NCBI GenBank assembly: GCA_038534295.1
Contig: JBCAXA010000003.1
Coordinates: 124,001-188,000 of the forward strand
From: JBCAXA01 sp038534295
Lineage (GTDB): Bacteria > Pseudomonadota > Gammaproteobacteria > Steroidobacterales > Woeseiaceae
Length of the DNA: 64,000 bases
Reading direction: 5' to 3'
The notes beneath the pieces are model-generated. The model made no database searches, was not told where the DNA came from, and saw only the letters and a list, made by a program, of their open reading frames with translations. The position numbers and the translations under genes were made by a program. Shown piece after piece: positions 25,097 through 33,904 of the stretch (positions are counted from its first letter, which is position 1; every line of letters starts with the position of its first letter).

Positions 25097-26848
25097 ATGT
25101 GTGGATTAATCGCAACCGTCGGCCTCGCGCGTCCGTTCACCCACAATACCTTGGACAGTCTGCGCAATCGCGGACCCGATTCGATCGGTTTCTGGAGTAA
25201 TGGGCGACTCAACGTTGGCCATACGCGACTTGCGGTGCTCGGGCTTGGCCACGACAACGACGAGCCGATGGAGAACGAGCGCTACGTGCTCGCTTACAAC
25301 GGTGAGATCTACAATTTTGAAGCGCTGAAGAAAGACATTTCTCGTGATCGTCCGCTGCCGCCGCACGCTAACGATGCCGCCGTTTTGCTGGAGGGCTGGA
25401 CACTGCATGGCCCCGCTTTCCTCGAGCGTATGCACGGTTTCTGGGCGTTCATCTTTTACGACAAACTCGAGAACAAGCTAATTCTCGGCCGCGACCAGGT
25501 AGGTATCAAGCCGCTCTATTACTATCGGTCTGGCGACGTGTTGTGTGTGTCTTCGCTGATGCGAACCATCTCCGACACGGTCGATTCATCGCTGTCACTC
25601 GACTACCTCGCTATGTCGGAGTACGCACGCTACCAGTACACCTTCGGCGACAAGACGTTCTTCAACGAAGTCAAAAAAGTGATGCCGGGTCATCTGGTCG
25701 AGGTGGATCTCGACTCAATGAGTTTCGAATCGCATTGCTACGAAGATATCTTGCAGTCGCGGCAGCCAGGGGCCGGCGAGGAACCCGACGATGCCTGGCT
25801 CGAGCGCACGCGCGCATTGATTAGCGATTGTGTTCTAGAGGCAACGGTGAGCGACACGTCGTTCACGACGTTTTGCAGCGGCGGTATCGATTCCAGCCTA
25901 ATTACCAGCCTGGCATCGCCCGAACTCGCCTATCACTGTAATTTCTCTGACCCCGACTGTAACGAGACCTTTTACGCGCAACAGGTTGTCCGGGACACGT
26001 CGACGCGTCTGTTTACAGTCAACGCTGAGGAAGACTTCGAACTGGTGCCAAAGCTGCAGGGGATCGTCGAGGATTTCGATGAGCTCAGCATTGGCTCAGT
26101 GATATTGCCGCTCGAGGATCTTTTATCGCAGGTAAAGAGGCGCTACAAGGTCATCTTGACCGGTACCGGTGGCGATGAACTGTTTGCAGGTTACGTTCGT
26201 TTTTCGTTGGCGCAAGGCGAGTGCCGGCAAGATAGCTACCGTGGCTTGTTCGAGCGCGTAATGAAGCTCAGCGGTACGGCACAGCGTTTCGAGCTTTGTC
26301 ATCAGAAGGGCGACATGTCCATCTACCGGTTCTATCAGCCGGAAGCGCAGCAGTCGTTTGAGGATGAGTTCAATCGGATTCTGGAAGTCGAGAAAGATCC
26401 GCTCAGCGCCATGCTGCGCTTCGATCAACAGAATTTTTTGCGCGGCCTGTTGAATATTGATGACAAAATGTGTGGCAGGCATTCGCTCGAGAGTCGACCG
26501 CCGCTGCTGCACCAAAAGCTATTGCGCCATTTGCAAGAGGCGAATATGAGCAAGTTTTTGCCAAACGGTGATCTGAAAGCGTTGCTACGTAAGATGGCCG
26601 AGGGGCAAATCCCCAACTCGGTCATATATAGAAAGGACAAAATGGGCTTCACGACACCGATTGGTACGTTCGTCAATAAATCGGCCGATCGGGTGCGCGA
26701 GACTATCGCAGACTCGCCTTTCAGCCATCTCTACGATTTGCGAAAAGCTCGGTTTACCGCGGCCACAAAATTTTCGCGGGAGACCTTCGGATTGTTGATG
26801 CTTGATCTTTGGCTCAACCGTTACGCTTCACATACTGCCGCTCAATGA
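25097..26848 (+). CDS. Asparagine synthase-like glutamine amidotransferase
   Basis: 583 residues. The N-terminal Ntn domain begins with the nucleophile Cys2 (MCGLIATVG) and has RGPDS, HTRLAVLGLG and AYNGEIYNF, all as in AsnB. The synthetase domain has the pyrophosphate loop SGGIDSS at 261-267 and TGTGGDELFAGY. Enzymes of this type in polysaccharide clusters (WbpS, WbtH) turn the carboxyl group of a uronic acid into an amide rather than making asparagine. The diacetamido-glucuronic acid pathway in the same operon supplies a fitting substrate, so uronamide formation is the likely role; the step itself is inference. Confidence 0.87.
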   Translation: MCGLIATVGLARPFTHNTLDSLRNRGPDSIGFWSNGRLNVGHTRLAVLGLGHDNDEPMENERYVLAYNGEIYNFEALKKDISRDRPLPPHANDAAVLLEGWTLHGPAFLERMHGFWAFIFYDKLENKLILGRDQVGIKPLYYYRSGDVLCVSSLMRTISDTVDSSLSLDYLAMSEYARYQYTFGDKTFFNEVKKVMPGHLVEVDLDSMSFESHCYEDILQSRQPGAGEEPDDAWLERTRALISDCVLEATVSDTSFTTFCSGGIDSSLITSLASPELAYHCNFSDPDCNETFYAQQVVRDTSTRLFTVNAEEDFELVPKLQGIVEDFDELSIGSVILPLEDLLSQVKRRYKVILTGTGGDELFAGYVRFSLAQGECRQDSYRGLFERVMKLSGTAQRFELCHQKGDMSIYRFYQPEAQQSFEDEFNRILEVEKDPLSAMLRFDQQNFLRGLLNIDDKMCGRHSLESRPPLLHQKLLRHLQEANMSKFLPNGDLKALLRKMAEGQIPNSVIYRKDKMGFTTPIGTFVNKSADRVRETIADSPFSHLYDLRKARFTAATKFSRETFGLLMLDLWLNRYASHTAAQ

Positions 26849-28164
26849 CCCGCCAAGCTGAACCGACTGGCGCCGCACGACCGATGCGCATTCTGATTTT
26901 CTCTCAATGGTGTGACCCCGAACCGGGTGCGATTCGGTCCTTGCCGCTCGCTCGCTGGTTTCGCGAACGCGGCCACGATGTGCAGATTCTGACCGGCGTG
27001 CCCAACTACCCGGGCGGTAAGGTCTACGATGGCTACCGAATCAAATTCAAACAAATCGAACATATCGACGGCGTAGAGATCGTTCGCGTACCGCTGTATC
27101 CGAGCCACGACAGTTCTTCATTCAAACGGGTGTTGAATTACCTGAGTTTCGCGTTATCAGCAGCAACCATTGGTGCGTTCTCGGTTAAACGCGCCGATAT
27201 CTGTTTCGTCGTCAGCCCGCCGCCGACAATCGGTGTGGCCGCGCTGATCCTGAAGTACATACGCCGCATCCCGTACGTTTATCACGTCTCCGACATGTGG
27301 CCTGATTCGGCGATAGAATCAGGAATGTTCGGTCAGGGTACGGTCAAGCGAGCGTCTGAACGCGTGCTCCATTGGTGGTGTAATTTTCTTTACCGCCAGT
27401 CCAAAGCCGTGACCGTTCTGGCCGACATGCCACGCAAAGTACTGACCGAGCGCGGTGTGCCGGACGAGAAGCTGCATGTCGTTTACAACTGGGCGGATGA
27501 AGCGCTGTTCAAGCCGCTGTCGAAAGACACCCTACTGGCCGCGGACCTCGGGATCTCGGACGAGCATTTCAACTTGATCTATGCCGGCAATTTCGGCGTC
27601 TTCCAGAACCTCGAGGTGGCGGTCCGGGCAGCCCACCAAGTTCGGGACACAGCGCCGGCGCTGCGTCTGTATCTCATCGGCACCGGTACCGAAGAGCGGC
27701 GACTCAAGTCGTTGGTCAACGAATTGGGCGCTGACAACGTTACGTTCTGTGACCGACGTCCCTACACGGACATGCCAGCGATATCTGCGTTATCCGATGC
27801 GATGCTCGTGCACCTGAGCGACATTCCGTTACTGCGTTGGACCGTTCCCAGCAAGACGATGAATGCTCTTGCGATGGGTATTCCGATGCTAATGGCTGCT
27901 GTCAGCGACACCGCGCGTTTAGTCGAGGAAAGCAATTCAGGCGTCGTCTGTCGACCGGACGACGTGAATGAGATGGCGGCGGCGATGTTGAAACTGTCGG
28001 CCCTGACGCCCGAGCAGCTATCTGAACTCGGCAACAACGGTCTGCAGTTTTATCACGAGCGCATCTCGCTGGATCGCGGCGGCAAACTGATGGAAGACAT
28101 TTTTACGGACGTGCTCGGCTCCGCCGACGCGACCAATGCACCGCAGCAACGGGCAGATACCTAA
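26845..28164 (+). CDS. Glycosyltransferase family 4 protein (WbuB-like)
   Basis: 439 residues. After a short leader come the GT4 N-terminal pattern (RSLPLARWFRERGHDVQILT, then GVPNYPGGKVYDGY), VSPPPTIGVAAL, and VYHVSDMWPDS. The C-terminal half has YAGNFGVFQNLEVAVRAAHQ and the nucleotide-sugar site VPSKTMNALAMGIPMLMA. This profile is that of WbuB/WcaI-type enzymes, which transfer an amino sugar such as L-FucNAc in O-antigen synthesis. The ATG at 26845 overlaps the amidotransferase stop; the ATG at 26884 is a second candidate start. Confidence 0.88.
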   Translation: MTRQAEPTGAARPMRILIFSQWCDPEPGAIRSLPLARWFRERGHDVQILTGVPNYPGGKVYDGYRIKFKQIEHIDGVEIVRVPLYPSHDSSSFKRVLNYLSFALSAATIGAFSVKRADICFVVSPPPTIGVAALILKYIRRIPYVYHVSDMWPDSAIESGMFGQGTVKRASERVLHWWCNFLYRQSKAVTVLADMPRKVLTERGVPDEKLHVVYNWADEALFKPLSKDTLLAADLGISDEHFNLIYAGNFGVFQNLEVAVRAAHQVRDTAPALRLYLIGTGTEERRLKSLVNELGADNVTFCDRRPYTDMPAISALSDAMLVHLSDIPLLRWTVPSKTMNALAMGIPMLMAAVSDTARLVEESNSGVVCRPDDVNEMAAAMLKLSALTPEQLSELGNNGLQFYHERISLDRGGKLMEDIFTDVLGSADATNAPQQRADT

Positions 28165-28167
28165 AGC

Positions 28168-28728
28168 GTGGAATACTTGCTCTATCGATATGCTCCGCAA
28201 GGTGACGACGGGTCGCAACCGCAACTTGGCCGCACGGGTCGATGCGTGACGTATTCGCCGCTCGAGATGCGTTGGACGTTATCGGCGCTCCGCGCAGGCG
28301 GCATGGAATTTCTCAAGGCGGTCGTGCTAGTCGGTTGGGCAGTTGCGACCGGCGTGCTTCGTCTTCGTGACGTTCGCATCTGGTCATTCGTCGACGAGCA
28401 CGATCATGTTTTACACCACAGCGTGGTGACACCGACAGCGATGCACCTGCCTTGGCTCGAAAAACCGGGCCGCGAGATTGGCGGCTGTTTTACCGTCGCG
28501 GCCGCGCGAGGCATGAAAATCTATCCCTTCGTGTTGCGAAGCGTAGCGGCGCAAGACGACGAACCGCTTTACATGATTGTCGAGGCGGGTAATCAGGCAT
28601 CGCGATCCGGCATGGAACGCGCTGGATTCCAGGTCATCACGAAACTAACTCGGCGGAGCGGCTCAATTCGACCGCCACGCTATATCGAAGAGCCGGAAAA
28701 CGGCACCGATGTAACCATGGGCATTTGA
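28168..28728 (+). CDS. GNAT-like acyltransferase, possibly sugar-modifying
   Basis: 186 residues, GTG start. The C-terminal half resembles the GNAT fold: EIGGCFTVAAARGMKIYPFV is like the acetyl-CoA loop region, followed by YMIVEAGNQASRSGMERAGF, where the Asn and the GMERAGF helix match the family's late motif. The central V-x-x-x-x-R-G-x-G/A loop is weak. The N-terminal part, about 80 residues with RAGGMEFLKAVVLVGWAVATG, has no match I know. Sitting between a glycosyltransferase and an aminotransferase, it may acylate an amino sugar. Moderate certainty. Confidence 0.6.
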   Translation: MEYLLYRYAPQGDDGSQPQLGRTGRCVTYSPLEMRWTLSALRAGGMEFLKAVVLVGWAVATGVLRLRDVRIWSFVDEHDHVLHHSVVTPTAMHLPWLEKPGREIGGCFTVAAARGMKIYPFVLRSVAAQDDEPLYMIVEAGNQASRSGMERAGFQVITKLTRRSGSIRPPRYIEEPENGTDVTMGI

Positions 28729-28729
28729 C

Positions 28730-29836
28730 GTGCAAGAACGAAAGATTCCGTTTTTCAATTACCCGGCGCTGTTTGCCGCCAAAAAAGAAGCGTACATGGC
28801 CGAAATCGAGCGTGTGCTCACCTCCGGCTACTACATCATGGGCCCAGATCTCGTCGAATTCGAACGTGAGCTGGCCCGATACTTAAAGGTCAAGCACGTC
28901 ATCGGCGTGGCCGACGGTACGATGGCGTTGATGTGCGGCTCCAAAGCCGCAGGAATCGAGCCGGGTGATGAGGTGTTGGTCTCGGCGCATACGTTCGTTG
29001 CGTCTGCGGCGGCAGTTCATCACGCTGGTGGAGTGCCGGTTCCTGTTGACTGCGGCGAGGATCACCTAATGACCGGTGACGCTGCCCGTGCGGCCATGAC
29101 GTCGCGAACACGCGGCATCATGCCTGTCCAGCTCAACGGACGCACGACGAACATGGACCCGATCATGGAGCTCGTGCGTGAGCACGATTTGATCCTTGTT
29201 GAAGATTCGTGCCAGGCGCTTGGCTCGTCGTACGACGGCACTTTCGCCGGCACGTTTGGGCACGCTGGCACCTTCAGCTTTTACCCGTCCAAGACACTTG
29301 GCTGTTTCGGCGATGGCGGTGCCGTTTGCACAAACGATGACGAGATCGCCGAGCGCATTCGCCTCCTACGTGATCATGGCCGCCTCGCAGACGGCAACGT
29401 TGCCACCTTCGGCTACAATGCGCGACTCGACAACCTTCACGCCGCCGTGTTGCTGTTCAAGCTCCGTACTTACGATGACGATGTCGCGACACGTCGCCGA
29501 TTAGCCGGCGTCTACGATTCACGTCTTTCGGAAATGTCGCAGCTGCGATTGCCGCCGGCGCCGGACGCGGATCCAAAGCATTTCGATGTCTATCAGAACT
29601 ACGAGATCGACGCCGAAGATCGCGACAGTCTTCGTGAGCATCTTGCTAGTAAGGGCATTGGGACGATTCTGCAGTGGGGCGGCCGCACACTTAATCAGCT
29701 ATCGGTTCTCGGTGACGCAGTGTCGCTCCCCATTAATGATGCGATGACCAAGACGTATTTGATGCTGCCAATGAACACCTCACTGACTGACGATGACGTC
29801 CACTATGTTTGCGACAGTATCCAAAGCTACTACTAG
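28730..29836 (+). CDS. DegT/DnrJ-family sugar aminotransferase
   Basis: 368 residues. PLP lysine is Lys188 in SFYPSKTLGCFGDGG, with VEDSCQALGSSYDG (157-170) and ADGTMAL (61-67) as cofactor-binding segments. This is the second such enzyme in the operon, so the polysaccharide contains at least two amino sugars or one sugar aminated at two positions. Its immediate downstream neighbours, a methyltransferase and a split transketolase, suggest the sugar it makes is not a common one. GTG start one base after the preceding stop. Confidence 0.9.
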   Translation: MQERKIPFFNYPALFAAKKEAYMAEIERVLTSGYYIMGPDLVEFERELARYLKVKHVIGVADGTMALMCGSKAAGIEPGDEVLVSAHTFVASAAAVHHAGGVPVPVDCGEDHLMTGDAARAAMTSRTRGIMPVQLNGRTTNMDPIMELVREHDLILVEDSCQALGSSYDGTFAGTFGHAGTFSFYPSKTLGCFGDGGAVCTNDDEIAERIRLLRDHGRLADGNVATFGYNARLDNLHAAVLLFKLRTYDDDVATRRRLAGVYDSRLSEMSQLRLPPAPDADPKHFDVYQNYEIDAEDRDSLREHLASKGIGTILQWGGRTLNQLSVLGDAVSLPINDAMTKTYLMLPMNTSLTDDDVHYVCDSIQSYY

Positions 29837-29872
29837 CCGACCAGCCGCATTGGCGGCACAAGGATCAGACGA

Positions 29873-30631
29873 ATGAGCAAGAAGACCGCTGTTTCGGGCG
29901 GGTTACGCACGGCGGCCGAGTCGGCGGAGGGCGCCCGTAACAAGGCTTGTTTTGACGCGAGCCCGGTTCCGTGGGAAACCAAGCTCGAGAATTTTCCGAA
30001 GTACGTACGTCGGCAGAACATGACCCGTTTCCTCGCCCTGTACGAGATATTCAAGCGGGTTTTGCCGGTGAAAGGCTCGGTGATTGAGTGCGGCGTTAAT
30101 CACGGATTTGGCGTCATGTCGTGGTGCAAATTCTCATCTATCCTCGAGCCGGTCAATCTTACGCGCCGCGTTTACGGATTCGACACATTTGAAGGTTTTC
30201 CGTCGCTGTCTTCAAAGGATCGGTCGGCACACTCCGATCACGTCAAGGAAGGCGATTTGGCGGCCAGTTCTAAAGAAGAACTCGAGGAGCTTGCCGACGT
30301 TTTCGATTCATCGCGTTTTCTTGGCCACATTCCCAAACTCAAGCTGATCAAAGGCGATGCGACAGAAACCATCCCGGCGTTTATTGCCGAGAATCCTCAT
30401 TTGGTCGTCAGTCTGCTGTTTATGGATTTCGATCTCTACGACCCGACGAAGGTAGCGCTCAAGCATTTCTTGCCCCGCATGCCTCGCGGTGCAATTGTGG
30501 CCTTCGATCAGCTGGACAATCCGCTTTGGCCCGGCGAAACACAGGCGGTGCTCGAGTTCATGAAGGACTACAATTTTCGCTTGGAGCGGTGCGAATTTGA
30601 TCCCTACATTGGTTATGCGGTGCTCGATTAG
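29873..30631 (+). CDS. TylF/MycF-family O-methyltransferase-like protein
   Basis: 252 residues. The SAM-binding site is in SVIECGVNHGFGVMSW, the second strand in VYGFDTFEGFPSLS, and the metal-site region in LLFMDFDLYDPTKVALKHF, ending with GAIVAFDQLDNPLWPGE. These are the TylF/macrocin methyltransferase family's landmarks, a group that methylates sugar hydroxyls using SAM and Mg2+. In polysaccharide clusters they usually O-methylate a sugar, sometimes capping the chain. Three bases separate its stop from the next gene's start. Confidence 0.85.
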   Translation: MSKKTAVSGGLRTAAESAEGARNKACFDASPVPWETKLENFPKYVRRQNMTRFLALYEIFKRVLPVKGSVIECGVNHGFGVMSWCKFSSILEPVNLTRRVYGFDTFEGFPSLSSKDRSAHSDHVKEGDLAASSKEELEELADVFDSSRFLGHIPKLKLIKGDATETIPAFIAENPHLVVSLLFMDFDLYDPTKVALKHFLPRMPRGAIVAFDQLDNPLWPGETQAVLEFMKDYNFRLERCEFDPYIGYAVLD

Positions 30632-30634
30632 CTC

Positions 30635-31465
30635 ATGGTGAATACGGCGAATGCGCTCACGGCGCCAGAGACCGAAGAGCTCGCGAAGAAGATCCGCTCG
30701 AGCGTGGTCCGAATGACCCACCTCGGCAAGAGTTCGCATGTTGGCTCTGCGCTGTCGATCGCCGACATCCTCGCCGTGCTGTACGGCGACGTGCTCAACG
30801 TTGATCCGAGCGACCCGTCGAAGCCGGACCGCGACCGATTTGTTTTGAGCAAAGGGCATGCTGGCGCTGCGGTGTACGCGGCGCTGGCACACACCGGTTT
30901 CTTCTCGGTGGAGACGCTAGACAAGCACTACCAGAATGGGTCGATCCTCAGTGGTCACGTATCGCACAAAGGTGTGCCGGGCGTGGAACTGTCAACGGGC
31001 TCTCTCGGTCATGGGCTCGGCGTTGCGGTTGGTATGGCGAAAGCCGCTCAGATGCGGAGCGCAAAGCACCGCGTCGTCTGTCTGCTTAGCGACGGGGAAT
31101 GCGATGAAGGATCAAACTGGGAAGCCGTGCTATTCGCCGCTCACCATGGGTTGCGAAACCTGACCGCCGTCATCGACTACAACAAGATCCAGAGCCTCGA
31201 TCCGGTTGCCGACACCATCGGCTTGGAGCCATTCGCCGACAAGTGGGTCGCGTTTGGTTGGAAAGTCACTGAAGTCGATGGTCATGAGCACACGGCGTTG
31301 CGCAATGCGCTCAGTGCTTCGGCCGACGATGCGCCACATTGTGTGATCTGCCACACGACCAAGGGTAAAGGCGTGTCCTTCATGGAGAACTCTGTGCTGT
31401 GGCACTACCGAACACCGCAAGGCGAGGAATACGACGCTGCGGTTGAGGAGCTGGACGGTGCGTGA
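30635..31465 (+). CDS. Transketolase, N-terminal subunit
   Basis: 276 residues. The TPP-binding half of a split transketolase: VLSKGHAGAAVYAAL, GSLGHGLGVAVGMA, and the thiamine motif SDGECDEGSNWEA followed by VIDYNKIQS. Length fits the family's usual N-subunit (~270-285). The next gene is the matching C-subunit with overlapping ends. The pair makes a two-carbon transfer enzyme. Its presence in the middle of a surface-polysaccharide operon, rather than with pentose-phosphate genes, implies use in making a special sugar. Confidence 0.92.
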   Translation: MVNTANALTAPETEELAKKIRSSVVRMTHLGKSSHVGSALSIADILAVLYGDVLNVDPSDPSKPDRDRFVLSKGHAGAAVYAALAHTGFFSVETLDKHYQNGSILSGHVSHKGVPGVELSTGSLGHGLGVAVGMAKAAQMRSAKHRVVCLLSDGECDEGSNWEAVLFAAHHGLRNLTAVIDYNKIQSLDPVADTIGLEPFADKWVAFGWKVTEVDGHEHTALRNALSASADDAPHCVICHTTKGKGVSFMENSVLWHYRTPQGEEYDAAVEELDGA

Positions 31466-32366
31466 TCACGTTGTCGGCCGCATCACCCAGCTTGCACAAC
31501 AAGACCCGCGTATCGTCCTAATAACTGGCGATCTTGGTTTCGGTGTTCTCAACGAGTATCGAGAACGGTGTGCGGCGCAGTTCATAAACGCGGGTGTGGC
31601 TGAGCAGAATATGACGGCGATGGCGGCGGGCATGGCGATGGAGGGGCACATTGTCTTTACCTACTCTATCGCTAACTTCCCGACGTTGCGTTGCCTAGAG
31701 CAGATTCGAAACGACGTTTGCTACCACGATCTCAACGTCAACGTGCTTGCCGTTGGTGGCGGTTTCTCGTACGGCCAGCTCGGTATGTCGCACCATGCGA
31801 CGGAAGACTTGAGCATCATGCGTGCGCTACCAAACATTCAAGTCTTGGCGCCGTCGGATCCATGGCAGGCGGTTCATGCTGTCGACGCACTGATAGCGCA
31901 AGATGGCCCTGGTTATCTTCGCATCGACAAATCCTCGGCTGGCGTCGCACCGATCGATCATCCAGATCTTGCGACTCTGCGCGTTCATCGCGACGGTACG
32001 GACGTCATGCTCGTCGGCATCGGCGGCATCTTAGCGGAATGCCTCGAAGCAGCGGAGCAACTGGGTGCACGCGGTGTTTCCGCCGGCGTGCTGGAAGTCG
32101 TGACCCTAAAGCCGCTGGACGTTGACGGTATCGTTGCCGCTGCCGAGCGTACGCCGTTGCTGGTGACGGTCGAAGAGCATTCCGTCGTTGGCGGATTAGG
32201 CGGTGCCGTTGCAGAGGTCATTGCCGAGCGCCGGACAGCTGCAAGCTTGTTACGAATCGGTTTGAACGATACCTATTCCAGTATCGTCGGCAGTCAGGAT
32301 TACTTGCGCAACGTCTATGAGATGGATGCGGCGGCAATCGTGTCCAAAGTCCTCGAGCGTCTCTAG
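31458..32366 (+). CDS. Transketolase, C-terminal subunit
   Basis: 302 residues. The pyrimidine-binding half: FINAGVAEQNMTAMAAGMA holds the conserved Glu that activates thiamine, followed by TYSIANFPTLRCLEQIRND and a C-terminal domain (VTLKPLDVDGIVAAAERTPL, VEEHSVVGGLGGAVAEV). The GTG at 31458 has GAGGAG seven bases ahead and overlaps the N-subunit end, so the two are coupled. A longer TTG start 15 bases upstream is less likely because it would consume the ribosome site. Confidence 0.92.
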   Translation: MRDHVVGRITQLAQQDPRIVLITGDLGFGVLNEYRERCAAQFINAGVAEQNMTAMAAGMAMEGHIVFTYSIANFPTLRCLEQIRNDVCYHDLNVNVLAVGGGFSYGQLGMSHHATEDLSIMRALPNIQVLAPSDPWQAVHAVDALIAQDGPGYLRIDKSSAGVAPIDHPDLATLRVHRDGTDVMLVGIGGILAECLEAAEQLGARGVSAGVLEVVTLKPLDVDGIVAAAERTPLLVTVEEHSVVGGLGGAVAEVIAERRTAASLLRIGLNDTYSSIVGSQDYLRNVYEMDAAAIVSKVLERL

Positions 32367-32370
32367 CCGC

Positions 32371-33174
32371 ATGGTGTTTCGGGTCCTAGATTTTCTCCTT
32401 GCAGCGCTGGGGCTCATCGTGCTGTCGCCGTTATTGCTTGTAGCAATACTGGCAATCTGGCTGCAGGATTTTCATTCGCCGTTTTACATCGCCGAACGTG
32501 TCGGTCGCAGCAATCGCCCGTTCCGCATGGTCAAGCTGCGCTCGATGACCATTGGTGCTGACAAAACCGGCGTTACATCTACGTCAGCGGGCGACAGTCG
32601 CATCACGATCGTCGGCAAGATTGTCCGTAAGCTGAAGCTCGACGAAGTGCCGCAATTCTGGAACGTTCTGATGGGCTCGATGAGTCTCATTGGACCGCGT
32701 CCCAACGTCGTCAAATGGGGCGTTGAGCTCTATACGGACGAAGAGATGCGCCTTTTGTCGATTCCGCCCGGCGTCAGCGATTTCTCGTCAATTGTTTTCT
32801 CCGATGAGGGGCAGATTCTCAAAGACGCTGAGGATCCGGATCTCGAGTACAACCGGATCATTCGCCCTTGGAAGAGCCGACTGTCACTCGCATACGTGGA
32901 CAACCGGTCGGTAAGACTTTACGTCGTGCTCATTATCTTGACGGTCGTTTCAGCGGTATCACGGCCCAAAGCGTTGGCCTGGATACAGGCGGAGCTGAAA
33001 CGAATCGGCGTCGACGATGAACTCGTCCGCGTCGCTGGTCGCGAAGATCCGCTGGTTGCGCATCCGCCACCCGGCAGCAACGAGATCTATAGCCAGACAG
33101 ACGGCCGTGACGATTCGAACGTCTCCATAACGTCACCGCAACACCAAGCCGAAGTGGCTCGAGAATCCGTTTAG
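32371..33174 (+). CDS. Priming glycosyltransferase (bacterial sugar transferase, PglC/WbaP type)
   Basis: 267 residues. An N-terminal re-entrant helix (LDFLLAALGLIVLSPLLLV) is followed by ERVGRSNRPFRMVKLRSM and the catalytic block LDEVPQFWNVLMGSMSLIGPRP, all signature features of the sugar-phosphate transferases that start repeat-unit synthesis on undecaprenyl phosphate. The C-terminus extends beyond the usual end with another hydrophobic stretch (LYVVLIILTVVSAVS). Last gene of the polysaccharide operon, four bases after the transketolase. No obvious terminator follows it. Confidence 0.92.
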   Translation: MVFRVLDFLLAALGLIVLSPLLLVAILAIWLQDFHSPFYIAERVGRSNRPFRMVKLRSMTIGADKTGVTSTSAGDSRITIVGKIVRKLKLDEVPQFWNVLMGSMSLIGPRPNVVKWGVELYTDEEMRLLSIPPGVSDFSSIVFSDEGQILKDAEDPDLEYNRIIRPWKSRLSLAYVDNRSVRLYVVLIILTVVSAVSRPKALAWIQAELKRIGVDDELVRVAGREDPLVAHPPPGSNEIYSQTDGRDDSNVSITSPQHQAEVARESV

Positions 33175-33231
33175 GACGGACGGCTATTAAGCGTGGATTT
33201 CGCACTTGGGTCGTTCGGTGGATCCGATGGG

Positions 33232-33702
33232 CTAATTACGATCGAGTTCGATTTGTCTGGAGCTGCCGTCTGAGGTCGCAGAACTTGCGTCAACGAACGG
33301 TGATCGTTTGCGAATCGTCGTACTCGTGTGTTCGTAATAGTCCGTTGGCCCTTCCAGAGGATCGCGTTCCACGATGTGGTCCTCAGCGCGCCGACCTTTA
33401 ACGTTACGACGGTTTTCTTGTTCGTCGTTGCCGTGTTCGGGCAGGCCGATTTCAGCGGCGCGACGCGGTTCGCCGCTACGCCGATCGTCGTGGTGTTCGT
33501 ACCGGCATTCACACTGGTCAGGTCGATTGCATTTCTTTAGGGGCAACAGCGGTGCATCTGCCGACAGGTGGCGAACCCCTTGCGCCTCATGCGCGGCTGG
33601 ACACGCACGCTTGACGCAGCGAATAGAGACGGCGTGATACTGAGCCGTATCTTTCGATTCAGTCTTATGTGAAGACCATGCTGACAGCCAACGCTTTGGC
33701 AT
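33232..33702 (-). CDS. Conserved small protein, Cys/His-rich motif
   Basis: 156 residues, convergent with the polysaccharide operon. The N-terminal half has TAQYHAVSIRCVKRACPAAH, then RHLSADAPLLPLKKC, then CECRYEHHDDRRSGEPRR. A pattern of this sort (Y-H-A-V-x-I, L-P-L-x-x-C, C-x-C-x-Y-x-H-x-x-D-R-R) recurs in small uncharacterised proteobacterial proteins, by my recollection. The Cys/His spacing could bind a metal. The second half is acidic and hydrophilic (RRAEDHIVERDPLEG). The opposite strand reads as hydrophobic, as expected for an antisense of a charged protein. The ATG at 33702 is preferred; an in-frame start at 33783 is possible. Confidence 0.6.
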   Translation of the reverse strand: MPKRWLSAWSSHKTESKDTAQYHAVSIRCVKRACPAAHEAQGVRHLSADAPLLPLKKCNRPDQCECRYEHHDDRRSGEPRRAAEIGLPEHGNDEQENRRNVKGRRAEDHIVERDPLEGPTDYYEHTSTTIRKRSPFVDASSATSDGSSRQIELDRN

Positions 33703-33853
33703 TCCGTATTGCGTCCTTACAACCGGCGGATTCGCACAATAACCGTATGCGATTAACGACAGTGTGTCCGTGATCCGACTCACAGGGGGTTAGACGAATT
33801 GTCGTCTTATGTTTTGTTAGCGGAATCGACTCCTGTCTTTTGGTACGTGGACG

Positions 33854-33881
33854 GCGCGTCCGACATCAGTGTCGGACGCGC
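33854..33881. terminator. Perfect hairpin between PhoX-like gene and small conserved gene
   Basis: A 12-bp perfect stem (GCGCGTCCGACA and TGTCGGACGCGC) with loop TCAG, 24 bases past the stop of the PhoX-like gene, which is on the minus strand. There is no T tract directly after it in that direction. A T7 run at 33897-33903 lies on the plus strand, 16 bases after the stem. It may stop transcription from either side. Confidence 0.55.
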
Positions 33882-33904
33882 TGTCACAGCTCGGCGTTTT
33901 TTTG

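Noticed and set aside
33328..33540. Plus-strand hydrophobic frame that could be a small membrane protein
   Set aside because: It is the antisense of a charged, Cys/His-patterned minus-strand frame; hydrophobicity is expected from that.
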